Shown: positions 1 through 9,389 of the stretch, piece by piece
Layout of the letters: each line of letters begins with the position of its first letter
Position numbering within the stretch: position 1 is the first letter of the stretch
NCBI GenBank assembly: GCA_003427395.1
Contig: BFEA01000241.1
Coordinates: 1 to 21,956, forward strand
Direction: 5' to 3'
Length of the DNA stretch: 21,956 nt
From: Chara braunii
Taxonomy: Eukaryota; Streptophyta; Charophyceae; Charales; Characeae
Made by a program: the position numbers and the translations under genes
Notes under the pieces: generated by a model
Told to the model about the DNA's origin: nothing
Database searches by the model: none
What the model saw: only the letters and a program-made list of their open reading frames with translations

Positions 1-177
1 GTTGGGCATCGCCACACAGCCTCGCGAAAAAAAAAACCTCGGATTTTTTCGAGAGCTGTCAGAAGGCCGGTTTCGAGGGCCTTCTCGAAAAGATGGTTTC
101 GCCCAGCCTGCAGCTTCGTGGTTTTCGTGATACCTCCCGTCGGCGCTCGAGGTGGTGCTCCATTTCGAGAGTTGTCA

Positions 178-284
178 GGCCGTGTTTGGACGGTAGTGCG
201 CCGAAGGAGAAATGCGCAATCTTGAAAACAACTCTCGAAAATGCCCGCCAGCAGGCGCATCCTACCGTTCCCCCGAACACGGCC
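178..284. mobile_element. Nested small inverted-repeat element (about 107 bp)
   Basis: GGCCGTGTTTGG at 178-189 faces CCGAACACGGCC at 273-284. Further in, ACGGTAG and GCGCC recur on both arms. Ends of the GGCC-GTGTTTGG kind are common in plant hAT and Harbinger MITEs. Immediately outside, TTTCGAGAGTTGT (163-175) pairs with ACAACTCTCGAAA (229-241), so several foldbacks overlap here. It may be a separate insertion or an internal foldback of the larger element. Confidence 0.45.
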
Positions 285-397
285 GCACCCTGATAACGCA
301 TGTATACAAGACATCTTTGCCGTTCGGTGCATTGACAGTGAGGAAGGCTTCCGCTCAACACGACACCGGACATGCATCCAAAATCGAGAGTTCAGCT

Positions 398-476
398 CCG
401 CCACACAGCACTACCGAATCGGGCCGCGGAGAGGATCCACGTTCGAGAGGAAAAATGTCGAGTGTGCTGTGTGGCG
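398..476. repeat. Internal inverted pair resembling the element ends
   Basis: CCGCCACACAGCACT (398-412) faces AGTGTGCTGTGTGGCG (461-476). Both resemble the terminal GCCACACAGC of the surrounding element at 11-20. The segment 398-566 could therefore be a second, shorter copy fused to the first, or a duplicated end. Confidence 0.45.
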
Positions 477-574
477 AAGGGCCCTTTCCTCTCAAAAAGC
501 GCGCTCTCGAAAAGTTCTGACAGCTATCGAATTTTTTCGAGATTCGAGAGTGGTGTGGCGAGGCCCTAAGTTAG

Positions 575-908
575 CACAGATTAGCTCAGAGGGCAGAGTG
601 TCTTGTTGCCCCTGGCTATTGAAGTCTATTGGTTTTGGAGAAAGAAACAGTGTTCCCCCTTAAGGGAACAATTTCTTGTTAAGGCAATAGAAAAAAGGGA
701 AACCCCGCAGGCTTAGGGTAGCATTAGCAGAGCAATTTTTTTTATTGTGGAGAGCTAGAAAAGCTCAGGGACACTGGACCCGGTTTCCAGGAGCCTATGC
801 TGAGTAAAGGCCTCAGCAACAATTTTGATTCAGTTTCATTACCGGGTTGTTTGTGGGGAATTCCCGGCCCCTTTTTCTCTGAGCAATATACATAAAGTAA
901 ACGCTTTC

Positions 909-940
<32 letters not shown>
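575..940 (+). mobile_element. SINE-like retroposon with pol III A-box head and poly-A tail
   Basis: TTAGCTCAGAGGGCAGAGTG at 581-600 is an excellent tRNA-type A box (TRGCNNAGNGG). About 50 nt downstream GGTTTTGGAG (631-640) sits where a B box would be, but it is degraded. The body has no open frame and ends in an uninterrupted run of 29 A at 912-940. A tRNA-like head, a body of about 300 nt and an A tail fit a SINE. The 5' border is uncertain by some 10 bases and I find no clear target duplication. A processed copy of another small RNA is the alternative. Confidence 0.5.
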
Positions 941-943
<3 letters not shown>

Positions 944-1102
944 ATGGGTGTAAGGTCCCCCCGCGGTCTGCCCTACGCTTGGTGCATTTTGGGCGCCAGC
1001 GGAGAGGTGACCGCGCCATTTCATCTCGCAACTAAGCCGTGTAGTATAGTTTTCTGCTACCTGTGTGACTGTGGGATCACTGCGGACCGTTGATCATCTG
1101 AC

Positions 1103-1136
1103 AAAAGGACGGTAGGATTACACAACCCGCCCTTTT
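1103..1136. repeat. Hairpin
   Basis: AAAAGGACGG (1103-1112) pairs 9 of 10 with CCGCCCTTTT (1127-1136) across a 14-nt loop, inside the long-TIR element. Confidence 0.4.
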
Positions 1137-1310
1137 GGAAGGTGAGCCAGCAGCCTACTGTTTTGTGATTGGTTGGGGGTCAAGTTGGGGATGGCAGGAG
1201 AGGCACGGGCGTTGTAGTTTTCTATGAGTTTTCATTCAGCTAATAAACTACACGGGGATTTTCCTCTTCAGTGAATGCAGGGGGAAGGTAAGGCCAGGTT
1301 TGGTTTGTCA

Positions 1311-1524
1311 GAGACATGTCTAGGGGCCCAAGGATCTAGTCTGTCCAATAGGAGGAATAGGATGTGGCACACCCATGAACTGTTGAAAGGAAGACCTGAG
1401 TTCGATTCCTAATGGCACCAAATGAGACATGTCTAAGGCCCCAAGGATCTAGTCTGTCCAACAGGAGGAATAGGATGTGGCACATCCATGAACTGTTGAC
1501 CTGAGTTCGATTCCTAATGGCACT
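1311..1524 (+). repeat. Tandem dimer of a tRNA-like (SINE-derived) unit
   Basis: Two head-to-tail copies start at GAGACATGTC (1311 and 1424). They are nearly identical apart from a few substitutions and an 8-nt deletion in copy 2. Each ends with GAGTTCGATTCC (1398-1409 and 1503-1514), a close B-box match, followed by TAATGGCAC. An A-box-like TGTGGCACA lies upstream in each unit. This fits a tRNA-derived SINE piece duplicated inside the surrounding inverted-repeat element. The tRNA origin is inferred; the duplication is seen directly. Confidence 0.55.
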
Positions 1525-1684
1525 AGAGGAATGAAATCAAATAAGGGGATTATTCAACCTTCTTTTCCCGCCTTTTGGCGTCACACAATTGTAGAAAACT
1601 AAACTACACGGCGCATGTGGGCCGAGACCCCCGGTAGGTAGGTAGTGGGAGGTACATCGAGAGAAGAATATAGGTTATAGTTAT

Positions 1685-1706
1685 AAAAAAAAAAGAGAGA
1701 GAGAGA
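1685..1706. repeat. A10 plus (GA)n simple repeat
   Basis: Ten A (1685-1694) run into alternating GA (1695-1706), within the extra segment of the right arm of the long-TIR element. Confidence 0.9.
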
Positions 1707-1795
1707 AATTGAAGAACGTGAATAGCGCATCCTGGCGGACTCAGGCCCAGAATGCACCACGTATAGGCCACACAACCGGGGCCCGGGACCCATCT

Positions 1796-2342
1796 GACTT
1801 CATGTATGTAGTTTTTTTAGTTCAGCTGCGGCCTATGGGCGAAGAACGTGAGTCGTGTATCTTGGGGAAATCGGACAACTTGTAGCCCAGGACCTTTTTG
1901 TGGGAGGGGGAGCACACAGGACCTCGGCAGCCATTGCGGAAAACTACCCAAAAAAAGCCTTGGTTCATGAAAAAAAGAGGTGAGGGATCGGAAAAGGGGG
2001 GGGACTACTGGGCCGCTTCCGCCGGCGCTACAATGCGCTCGGACCAAGCGGCACGCTACCGGTAACGGGAGTCTGATACCACCGTGATAGTGTTTCCGTA
2101 GGTGAGGCGTCACCATCACCACGTCCTTGGTCAGCTGCCCGCCCCATATGGGGAACTGTAGATACCTCAGCGTCCCATCGTTATGTCCCCTGTGGATAAC
2201 AATTAAGACTATGCGTTCTGAAAGTCCTTTAAGTAGCGTTCCACCACCTTATTCAATTGTGTTCATAATAAAGTAAAGGCAGTCTGCTTTAGGTATTCTA
2301 ATCATTCGAGCTGTAAGCCTCGTTGGCATCACTGAAGTTGTA
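1796..2342. other. Unassigned spacer
   Basis: No convincing coding sequence. GAAGAACGTGA at 1840-1850 repeats the same 11-mer found near 1711 in the neighbouring element's right arm, followed by weakly similar sequence, so part of this stretch may be a decayed copy of that arm. The 5' UTR of the LINE must begin somewhere before 2343, but I cannot place its start. Confidence 0.5.
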
Positions 2343-3260
2343 ATGGAAAGCAATCGCTCTCCGCCGGCAGTTCCGCAAGCAACTCCAAACGAAGTCGAAC
2401 ATATTCACGAGCTCGCTAGACTATGCTACGATGAGGGCATACCAACAAACATCGACCCGGGTGAGATGAGAATCAAAGGCTATTTATTTGACATATTGAT
2501 TATACAAATGAGCAGTTCATACGGTGACTCAAACGGTCGCCCCAAAAATAAGAAATAAAATAGACACAAGGTAAAATCGTATATCAAAACGACTTCAAAG
2601 TCAACCCCAGGATTGACCAAACGAAGATCGCGCGGCTCAAAGAGCACACGATTACGGAGATCTTCAGAGAAGGCACTCGTTTCCTGCCGAAGAAGGTGAA
2701 AGATGATATAATCAGAGCCTATGAAGAAGAACGCATTCAGGACGACAGTTTCAAAGCCACCCATTTCAAACGTGGGCGCGTAAAAATAGAGAGCCCTAAC
2801 GTAGTCTCTTACGTAGCAAAGAGCAGCGTGTTGGCTTTGTGGTTGATAGCGAAAGGCTCTGATGATATTACCCTAGGGTCTAGTCGCTATGTCTTAGACT
2901 TTAAACCGTGGCTAACAAAAGCCAAAGTGAGAAAGCAAAGGAGAATGGATGATGAATCAACGTTTTGGGTGGTAGCAGTACAAGTCCCGCTGGATGCGAT
3001 ACTCTACTTGGAATCTCACGTCTGAAAGGCAATCGGTCCAGTTATCTTTACCATCCCTCGGAACCAGGTAGGCAAAAGTCCTCCTTAATTAATATCAAAT
3101 TTGATATTCACCCCGGGGCAACTTGAAGAGTCAATATGAAGGATAAAATATGGATAGAAACGTGGGAGGGCGATTCGTTGGAGGTTAANCTTGCCTCGTC
3201 ATCAAGGCTAAGATGTCGTCGAGGTTGAGCCTTCTTTCACACGGAGGTTGACTCAAGGAG
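2343..3260 (+). pseudogene. LINE ORF1, N-terminal and central part (DUF4283-like, broken zinc knuckle)
   Basis: ORF1 proteins of plant LINEs bind the element RNA as a chaperone-like ribonucleoprotein. An ATG at 2343 opens 71 codons. The reading then shifts frame near 2555-2575 and continues to 3025, through segments such as RRGRV/KIESPNVVSYVAKS, WLIAKG, LDFKPWLTKA and DESTFWVVAVQVPL. That is the look of the DUF4283-type core: a beta-alpha fold with aromatic residues before a PL-x-A-I-x-YLES helix. After the TGA at 3024-3026 the homologous reading continues with more stops. A Cys-rich piece around 3210-3255 (CRRG, stop, AFFHTE) looks like a ruined CCHC knuckle. Family assignment is by memory of similar plant proteins. 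Confidence 0.6.
3091..3108. repeat. Perfect 18-bp palindrome
   Basis: AATATCAAATTTGATATT is its own reverse complement. It falls in the degenerate ORF1 tail. It is AT-rich and may be accidental. Confidence 0.8.
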
Positions 3261-3810
3261 AGCAGCCCGTCAACAAGGACAAGGCGCTGTGAACCCCACC
3301 CAACCAGGAGCAACAAGTCAAGGTCCTTAGCCAAGGCCTACGTACTCTGGACACCTGGCAGCGAAAGCCGGCCACGGCGACCGGATTGCCGGAGGCCTAG
3401 GCCACGGGTGTCACGTAGGCTGTCGTGCTTATACTTCACTGCGTGGTTGCCATGCTGCTCGTCAGCGTGCTGTATCAGTCCTTACAGTCCTTTTTTGTGT
3501 TGGTCCGGCAGCGTTGCCTGATGCTTTTCTGAGTTGTTGCCCTGCTGCTGTGTTCCGCTTGTGGACAGTCCGCCTTCAACATGCGTCAAAGGGTTCATGA
3601 CCCAAACCATCAATACGGAGATTTCGCAGATTGTCGAGGGTTCATCCTCTTGATGAGTCGATGCAACTCCGACGAAACAATCTATCATTTGTTTTTTTTT
3701 TTTGGCTTTTTCATTTTTCCAATAATTGTTTTTGTTTTTTTTTCCCTTGCTTGCTTGTTGTGGTCTTTTGACTTTTTCCCCTGCTTTTTCTGTTGGTGTG
3801 TTGTGTGNCC

Positions 3811-4560
3811 TCCCTCCTCTCCCATGCCCTCCAGCCTATGTGTGCAAACATCGCCTAGTACCTCAAAAATTGGGGAGCAGCTCCAACTTCAGCAACAGGG
3901 AGGCGTACTTGGCCGACAACAAATTCAGCATCAGCGGCAGGATGGAGGATATAAACAGCAACACGCCAATCCGATGTTCAACATGAGCCCCGCTAGGTTT
4001 GGAATGCCCTTTCAATACCAAATGGACTCACGGATGTAGACATGAACATCTGCTTTCGTCTAATGGTTGCAGCTGGGCGNTATTCCTCAAGGAGGGATGA
4101 TCGGAGTCAGAAACATTCAATCAGCGATCCAAGCCGAGAGACCATCATCAAATCCTTGGGGATGGCAGACATTCCCGGTATTCCAGACGGGGGGAACGGG
4201 AGGGATGGGTGCCACACAAGCACCCCCCCTCCCCCGCCCCCCCTTCACATCCGAGCACCTCAACAGCGGCAGCTAAGGGCGATCCACCTCACGGTCGCAT
4301 TCCAGGCGTCTCCCTGCAAGGCACGTATGCAGACAATGGAGATCTGGGTAACTTACGTTCCCGCAGCGGACTAAGTGGCAAGCATCGCCGATTGAGCTTT
4401 GACGAGGAGGCCAACTCTGCAGCCCTCGGGAAAAGAGGAGAAAATTTTGAATCCTCTATGGACGGATCTGACCAGTCCGAAGGAAGCATCCGTGAAGTCG
4501 GGATACCGGGGAGCAAGACAAAAAGAAAATGCACACTGATAACGTTACGGAGAGGATAAC
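3811..4560 (+). pseudogene. LINE ORF1, C-terminal Gln/Gly/Pro-rich region
   Basis: Low-complexity coding remnant split over at least three frames. One piece, ending at the stop 4037-4039, is glutamine rich (QLQLQQQ, RQQIQHQRQ). The next (to about 4276) is Gly/Pro rich with IPQGGMIG and NPWGWQTFPVFQTGG. The last (to 4559) is polar: RRLSFDEEAN, GKRGENFESS, DGSDQSEGS. Such a disordered tail after a zinc knuckle is usual in plant LINE ORF1 products. Two N bases lie within it and may cause some of the frame breaks. The stretch 3260-3810 between the two ORF1 parts has a T-rich tract (about 3690-3770) and no readable domain. Confidence 0.45.
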
Positions 4561-5129
4561 ATGAGAACATGGAGGTAAGAATCCTCCCCATCTTCTGCTC
4601 CCACGCTAGAAACTCGTTGTGGGTACAAGCATGGGCCACATCAGACGTTGTCTTGAACTTTATCACGATCCCCTCCCTGATCTCTCTATGTCACCTGTCT
4701 TAACTAATATTATCCTATCTGCTATTAACGATATGTTCACATTCCGCTTGATCTCAGAAATGTCAATGTCAAGGTTTTTGATGGATGATCCAGTCGGGTA
4801 GGGGAGGAAATTAAAATTTCCCACCCCCCTTGCTGTAACAGGCCGATTGGAGGCGCTGGAATCCGAAGGGCTTCGGTTGATCCACTTCTCCTGCTTCATA
4901 GAAGCAAAGAGACAAAACCTTCGTCGAATGAAGGTAGAGTCTGTCATATCTGTCGAGTTCCTGTTCGAACTCGATGGGAAACTGGTTCGCGAGAAAAATC
5001 TTGCCCCTCAGTTTATCCGAAAAGCTTTCACAAACCGCTAGCTAGGATCCTGAGGGGTCACTCTACAAACTGCAAGCAATAATGCTAAGACGAAAGTCCG
5101 CATCCAAATGAGAGGGAACAGGTCAACTA
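4561..5129 (+). other. LINE ORF1-ORF2 linker with a short open frame
   Basis: The only reading of note is 4847-5041 (64 codons, many charged residues, e.g. FIEAKRQNLRRMK and FLFELDGKLVREKN). It could be the end of ORF1 or the start of ORF2. I recognise no domain in it. Confidence 0.3.
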
Positions 5130-5840
5130 ATGGGCAAAATTAAATTTGCCACTTGGAATGTACAGGGTTTTGTAAATAGCTCCGGGAAATATAAACGGGA
5201 TAGACTCAAGTCTTGGATTCGTGATAATAAGATTTAAATCACATGTCTACAAGAAACAAAACTAAACGAAGATAAGGTAAGGTCTCTTGGTAGATGGTGG
5301 GATGACCCCAAACTCTGGTCCTCTGCTAAGGCCACCAAAGGAGGGGTAGCCATCCTAGTACACAAAAACATTGACATAGAACTTGCGGACTATGACATCG
5401 ATCTTTGGGGTCGATGGGCATTGATCAAGTTCTTCATCGAAGAACAATGATTATCTTGGATAGTTGCCTCGGTGTACGCCCCAGTTCATTCCCGTGAGAG
5501 AGGTATCTTTTCAGAGAACTCTTGTATGAATTGCCGGAGGCGGACACAGTGATGTGTACGGGAGATTGGAACTCTTCACTGGATATTTCCCTCTCTAACC
5601 CAAGCTCTTAGCTAATAAGTATGATGAAGAAGGGGGATCTCATCGACCCTTACAAACAGAGTCACCTTGACCAAGATGGGACCTGGTTTATGTGGTGCTC
5701 AGACTGCAGAAGAGGCTTAGGCAACACTCGTAGGCGTCTAGATTTCTTTCTTACACTGGCCTCTGCCTGAAAATCTGTGGATTCGATCAAAGAAGTCCCC
5801 CAACCAATGTGTGATCATATTCCAGTCTATCTCGGCTAAC
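5130..5840 (+). pseudogene. LINE ORF2 endonuclease domain (AP/EEP type)
   Basis: This domain nicks target DNA to prime reverse transcription. From ATG 5130 the reading gives FATWNVQG (the N-terminal metal-site Asn motif). After a TAA at 5235-5237 come CLQETKL (catalytic Glu), KGGVAIL, SWIVASVYAP, GDWNSSLD, RRLDFFLTLAS and finally CDHIPV near 5810. The family normally has SDH in the last motif; here Ser reads as Cys. Several stops and at least one frame change break the domain, which is otherwise about the usual 230 residues long. Order and spacing make the call secure although no protein can be made. Confidence 0.85.
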
Positions 5841-6479
5841 ACACTCAAGGTCCGACAAGGGTAAGAGGGTTGTTTAAGTTTAACATTCAAAATATGAGTG
5901 GCCCTGGTCTGGTTGATTGGATGAAGAAATTCTGGTCGGATTGACATGCTGCCAAACCACGGTACGACTCCATCGAGATATGGTAGGGCGCTGATACAAA
6001 CTTCATCTCTAACCTGTTGAATGTCTCTTCACGTATCCTGGCNCATAGCAAACAACAATATGAAGTGGGGATTATTAGGAAGATCAGCTACACAGAGGAT
6101 AGGATGAAGGAACACCCGATTTCAGAACTAGTGGGGGGGAAAGAGCGGTTTAGGTTGTTGACAGAATGGGATATTCACCAACAGAATAAATCATAGATTT
6201 GGGCGGATCGCCTAAGGATTAAGGGGGTAGCAGTCCACGATCGGATGACAAAAGAGTCCTTTTGCAACTACGTCCCTCTAGGATCTCTCCGTCAATGAAT
6301 GAATTAAAACATCCGTTTGATGTGGATGCCCCGAAGGCGAAGGAACTTAATGGACTATGTGAGTATGCGTCTCTCTATTATAAGGGCATACTTACCTCTC
6401 ATATAAAAGGGGTTGAGGTCACTCAGCGTAATCATCACTAGAATAACACAGTATGTTGCCTCTCAACCACCGACAGCTG

Positions 6480-7240
6480 AACCTGGATCGCCCCATTACT
6501 GGGGTGTAAGTTCATGTAGCCCTGGCCTCAATGACCAAAGAAAAAGCTTCAGGCAGTGACAGTCTGCCCACCGAACTGTTTCTATGCATCTGGGACGTTG
6601 TGGGAGAGAGTCTGGTGGAGATGTACAACCAAATTCTGTTAGGGGGTTAAGTATCAACTAAGATGCACAAGGGAATGAGCGAGAGATATGAAATTAGGCA
6701 CTTACATCCAATTTCTGTCTTCAATGTGTCATATAAATTGTTGGCTAAAATTCTAACCAGCCGCCAGGGACGTTACTTACCTGATCTTGTTATCCCATAA
6801 CAGTCGGCCTTCACTCAGGGCTGCTGGATCTTCGACAACATAGTGACAACAATCAAGACGTTGGAAATTATTCAAAATGAGAACTGCAACCTTGTTGTTC
6901 TGCTGCTGGACCTTGAGAAAGTTTACGATCGAGTTAATTAGTGGTATGTTCTAACGACACTCAAGTGGCTAGACTTTTGGAACAACTTTATCCTTTGGGT
7001 CAAAGCACGGTACACACTGTCCACTGTGCCAGTAATGATTAACGGTCGTCTGTTTGACGGAAGTTTAATCTCTCACGGTCTCTTAGACAGGGGTGTCTAT
7101 TAACCCCCCTGTTGTTCGCAGTCCAGTTCGAGGTGGTACTAAATAATATCCGGGTTAATCCCTAAATTGGGAAAATATGAACNAGTGCATCAGAATACAA
7201 GGTTAAAGCTTTGGTTGATGGCCTTTTTGTGATTTAAGAT
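6480..7240 (+). pseudogene. LINE ORF2 reverse transcriptase, fingers and palm
   Basis: Readable motifs in order: SLPTELFL, RYEIRHLHPISVFNVSYKLLAKILTSR, QSAFTQGCWIFDNI (RT motif 2 region), LLLDLEKVYDRVN (palm A, from 6906, with the Asp preserved), then a TAG, ARYTLSTVPVMINGRL, and the palm C site at about 7208-7222. The family has [FY]-x-D-D there; this copy reads A-L-V-D-G, so the second catalytic Asp is Gly. An N at 7183 and several stops also interrupt it. The stretch 5840-6480, between endonuclease and RT, is a decayed linker that still reads as fragments. Confidence 0.85.
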
Positions 7241-8510
7241 AATTTGTTAACATCCTTGTTGACATTGAAAACTTGTTTGGATCAATACTCTCTCTATTCT
7301 GAAGCAGCCATCAACTGACACAAGTTCGTATACTTCCTTCCAAAGGCCTACAACTTGAACTCTCGGTGGGGCATGAAACGCATTCATGAAGAAGAGTTTA
7401 AAAGATTTTTCAAGAGTTAAAATCTAGCTAATCGACTGCTCAGACAATCAGGAAGATCTTCTGCCCCAAAAAACCTTTCAGCAACTGGCTATATGAGGCA
7501 AAGCCCCACATCTCTCTCTNTTTGGGCGTGCGATGGTGTTGAACGNGACACTTTTTGCGCTCCTTTGGTTTGTAGGAACGGCAAAAACTTTCAATTCTCA
7601 CCTGTACCTGATTATTAGATGGCGTGCAACGAAGTTTCTCTGGAAGCCGTTTACTGAAGAAGATGCTAACTTCCTATCTAAAGTGGCATAGGAGATGTTG
7701 TGTCTTCCAAAAAATGAGGACAATTTGGGGATTTTCGACCCTAAAAGGCAGAACAACGCTATGCTAGTGAAGTGGGTTGTCGGGCTTGCNTGGACTCCCC
7801 GGTCCCCCACTAGGTACATCTCGTGAAACATATTTTAACTCACGAATGAAACTTGTCACGAGAAAAAGATGTGTGGACTATGATCTTCATTCCTTCATAT
7901 CAGCGCCGCATGGTAAGATCCCCTTTTTTTGTCTGCAAAATCCATGCCTAGAAGAAACTTCATGGTGATTTTTGTAAGACTCTCACATCCAAGGCAGAGT
8001 CTTGGAACAATCTCTGTTTGAAAACCCGTACATACACTCCCCTGAAGGCATATGGTTTAAGGTTGATAGCCTGATACTGCCTCTGGTAGTTTTGGTAGAG
8101 CCTTGATAGAGAAAAGGGGTCATAATAATAGAGGACATATGGGACGACCTGACCGGTACATGGATATCATAGGACCAGCCGAGACAGAAACTGGGCCGTA
8201 CTCACCAAATGGAAGAAAGACGAAGAGTCGTTATTAATGTTATCCCGGAAGAATGAAGCTTAATTAGTGGTCCCGATGGAATTGACCCACCTGGCACCTG
8301 GTTGGTTTATAACTTACCCCTGAATTATCAGTATTGGAAGCTACTTAATATCCAGCCAGACGGCACATGCGTTTTTCAATACTGGACCAGGGTGGCTAAG
8401 CATAATCAAGTGAAGCAACCAGAGAACAACCAGCCTCCACTGGGTCTTGAACTGTCTCAAGTTCGAGTCTTTGAATCAGCAACCGAAGCCGGTATAAGCC
8501 AATAACATAA
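7241..8510 (+). pseudogene. LINE ORF2, thumb and C-terminal linker
   Basis: The family pattern FLW-K, then KVAxExLCLPK, then LGIFDPKxQNNAxLxKWVV is readable around 7640-7790 and is typical of the region after plant L1 RT domains. A later open frame (8302-8505) reads LPLNYQYWKLLNIQ, VFQYWTRVA and LSQVRVFES. Stops (TAG, TAA, TGA) and Ns at 7520, 7546 and 7790 show decay. No separate enzymatic domain is evident. Confidence 0.6.
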
Positions 8511-9347
8511 GATTCGTGAAAACCCAACAATTTTTTTTTTTGGTTTGAACGAAATCTATTATGGATTCTGAGCGTATGGTTTTTATGCCTCCAGCAATAT
8601 TCTTTGCAAAGTAAAAAACCCACAAAAAAAGAATAAAAAAATAAATTTTGAGAACCACTTGAAGTGGCGAGAACAAAATCAGGTTTTTCCACAATCAATT
8701 ATAACTAGGNGAAGTAATGTATATTTTGAAATTGAAATATACATTTTTTTTTTAATCTCAAAAGATCATGTGTATAGTCTGTGGGCAAACTTCCTTTTTT
8801 TTAATGTTTTTTAAACTTTTTTTTTTTGTTGTTTCTTTCAGTTTTGTATTTTTAACTTGCGTTTGACTAAGAATTTGAAGATGTCTCCGGGACAAAGGTT
8901 GTTTGTGCTATTATTTTACATAACAATGATGACATACATTTTTTGGCAAGGATTTAAATGTTAACTTCAAAATTGCTTTATAAAGTCTATAATTGTTTTT
9001 NTTTTTTTTTTCCAGAGTCTATAAAATGTTGGAAATGGCATGTAGCCCTATATGCTAGAAGTCATTAAAACTATTTTTTTACAACTTTCGAGTTTGTTTT
9101 ATTGGAACTTTGTTTTTTTGTCAATGTATTGAGAATGATTTATAGTCCTATAACAGGATTTTTGCATGCAAGAGTTCTCCTCCACATTTTAAGGATCGCT
9201 CGACTGTTTGCCTGATTTTTTGCTTTGTCTTTTGAAAAGTGGTCGAAAATGTATTTTTTTTTTAAACCAGAAATAATAGTTTGAGTTCTAATTTTTCATT
9301 CTAAACAAAATGTTGGGTTTTGTGGTTTTGTATGGTTTTCACGAATC
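8511..9347. mobile_element. AT-rich inverted-repeat element inserted in the LINE
   Basis: GATTCGTGAAAACC (8511-8524) is exactly repeated in reverse complement at 9334-9347. Just inside, CCAACAATTTT on the left resembles CCAACATTTTG read from the right arm, offset by about 17 nt. The 837 bp between are AT-rich, full of A/T runs, and without coding sequence, in sharp contrast to LINE sequence on both sides. The LINE reading stops just before and resumes after 9390. The family is unknown; no target duplication was seen, so the true borders may lie a few bases away. Confidence 0.65.
8716..8745. repeat. Perfect 11-bp hairpin
   Basis: AATGTATATTT (8716-8726) pairs fully with AAATATACATT (8735-8745) over an 8-nt loop, inside the AT-rich element. 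Confidence 0.85.
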
Positions 9348-9389
9348 CAGTGTTCAATGTATCTTGTTTAACAAAGGCAAACTAGTACG

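Larger units (their letters stand above)
4..566. mobile_element. GC-rich MITE-like element with terminal inverted repeats of about 50 bp
   Basis: The left end (from GGGCaTCGCCACAC at 4-17) and the reverse complement of the right end (GGGCcTCGCCACAC, 553-566) match. The match continues inward through an A/T run to the shared block AGCTGTCAGAA (54-64 and 517-527), giving imperfect arms of about 50 bp. The interior has no believable coding sequence; open frames on both strands are a by-product of high GC. TCGAGAG/CTCTCGA motifs recur throughout. A target duplication cannot be judged because only three bases lie upstream. The family (hAT, Harbinger, Mutator or other) is not determined. Confidence 0.65.
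942..1795. mobile_element. Non-autonomous element with long imperfect terminal inverted repeats
   Basis: The left arm, from AGATGGGT (942) through GGTGCATTTTGGGC (980-993) to the block GCCGTGTAGTATAGTTTTCT (1036-1055), is matched on the right in reverse complement: ACCCATCT (1788-1795), GCCCAGAATGCACC (1746-1759) and the arm at 1579-1612. The right arm carries about 120 extra bp, including an A10/(GA)n run, between its outer and inner parts. Each arm is about 110 bp without that insert. Long TIRs without coding capacity suggest a Mutator-like or foldback MITE. No target duplication was recognised. The left end abuts the A tail at 940. Confidence 0.6.

Noticed and set aside
59-373. Open frames in the first element (104 codons minus strand, 140 plus strand)
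   Set aside because: They overlap inverted repeats in a GC-rich stretch and show no domain or composition typical of a protein.
581-640. A tRNA gene
   Set aside because: The A box is good but the B box is degraded and no cloverleaf or acceptor pairing forms; a SINE head fits better.
2092-2105. GTTTCCGTAGGTGA, matching the 3' end of 18S rRNA
   Set aside because: Only 14 nt agree and the flanks do not match rRNA.
4289-4666. Minus-strand frame of 125 codons
   Set aside because: Antisense shadow of the LINE ORF1 C-terminal region.
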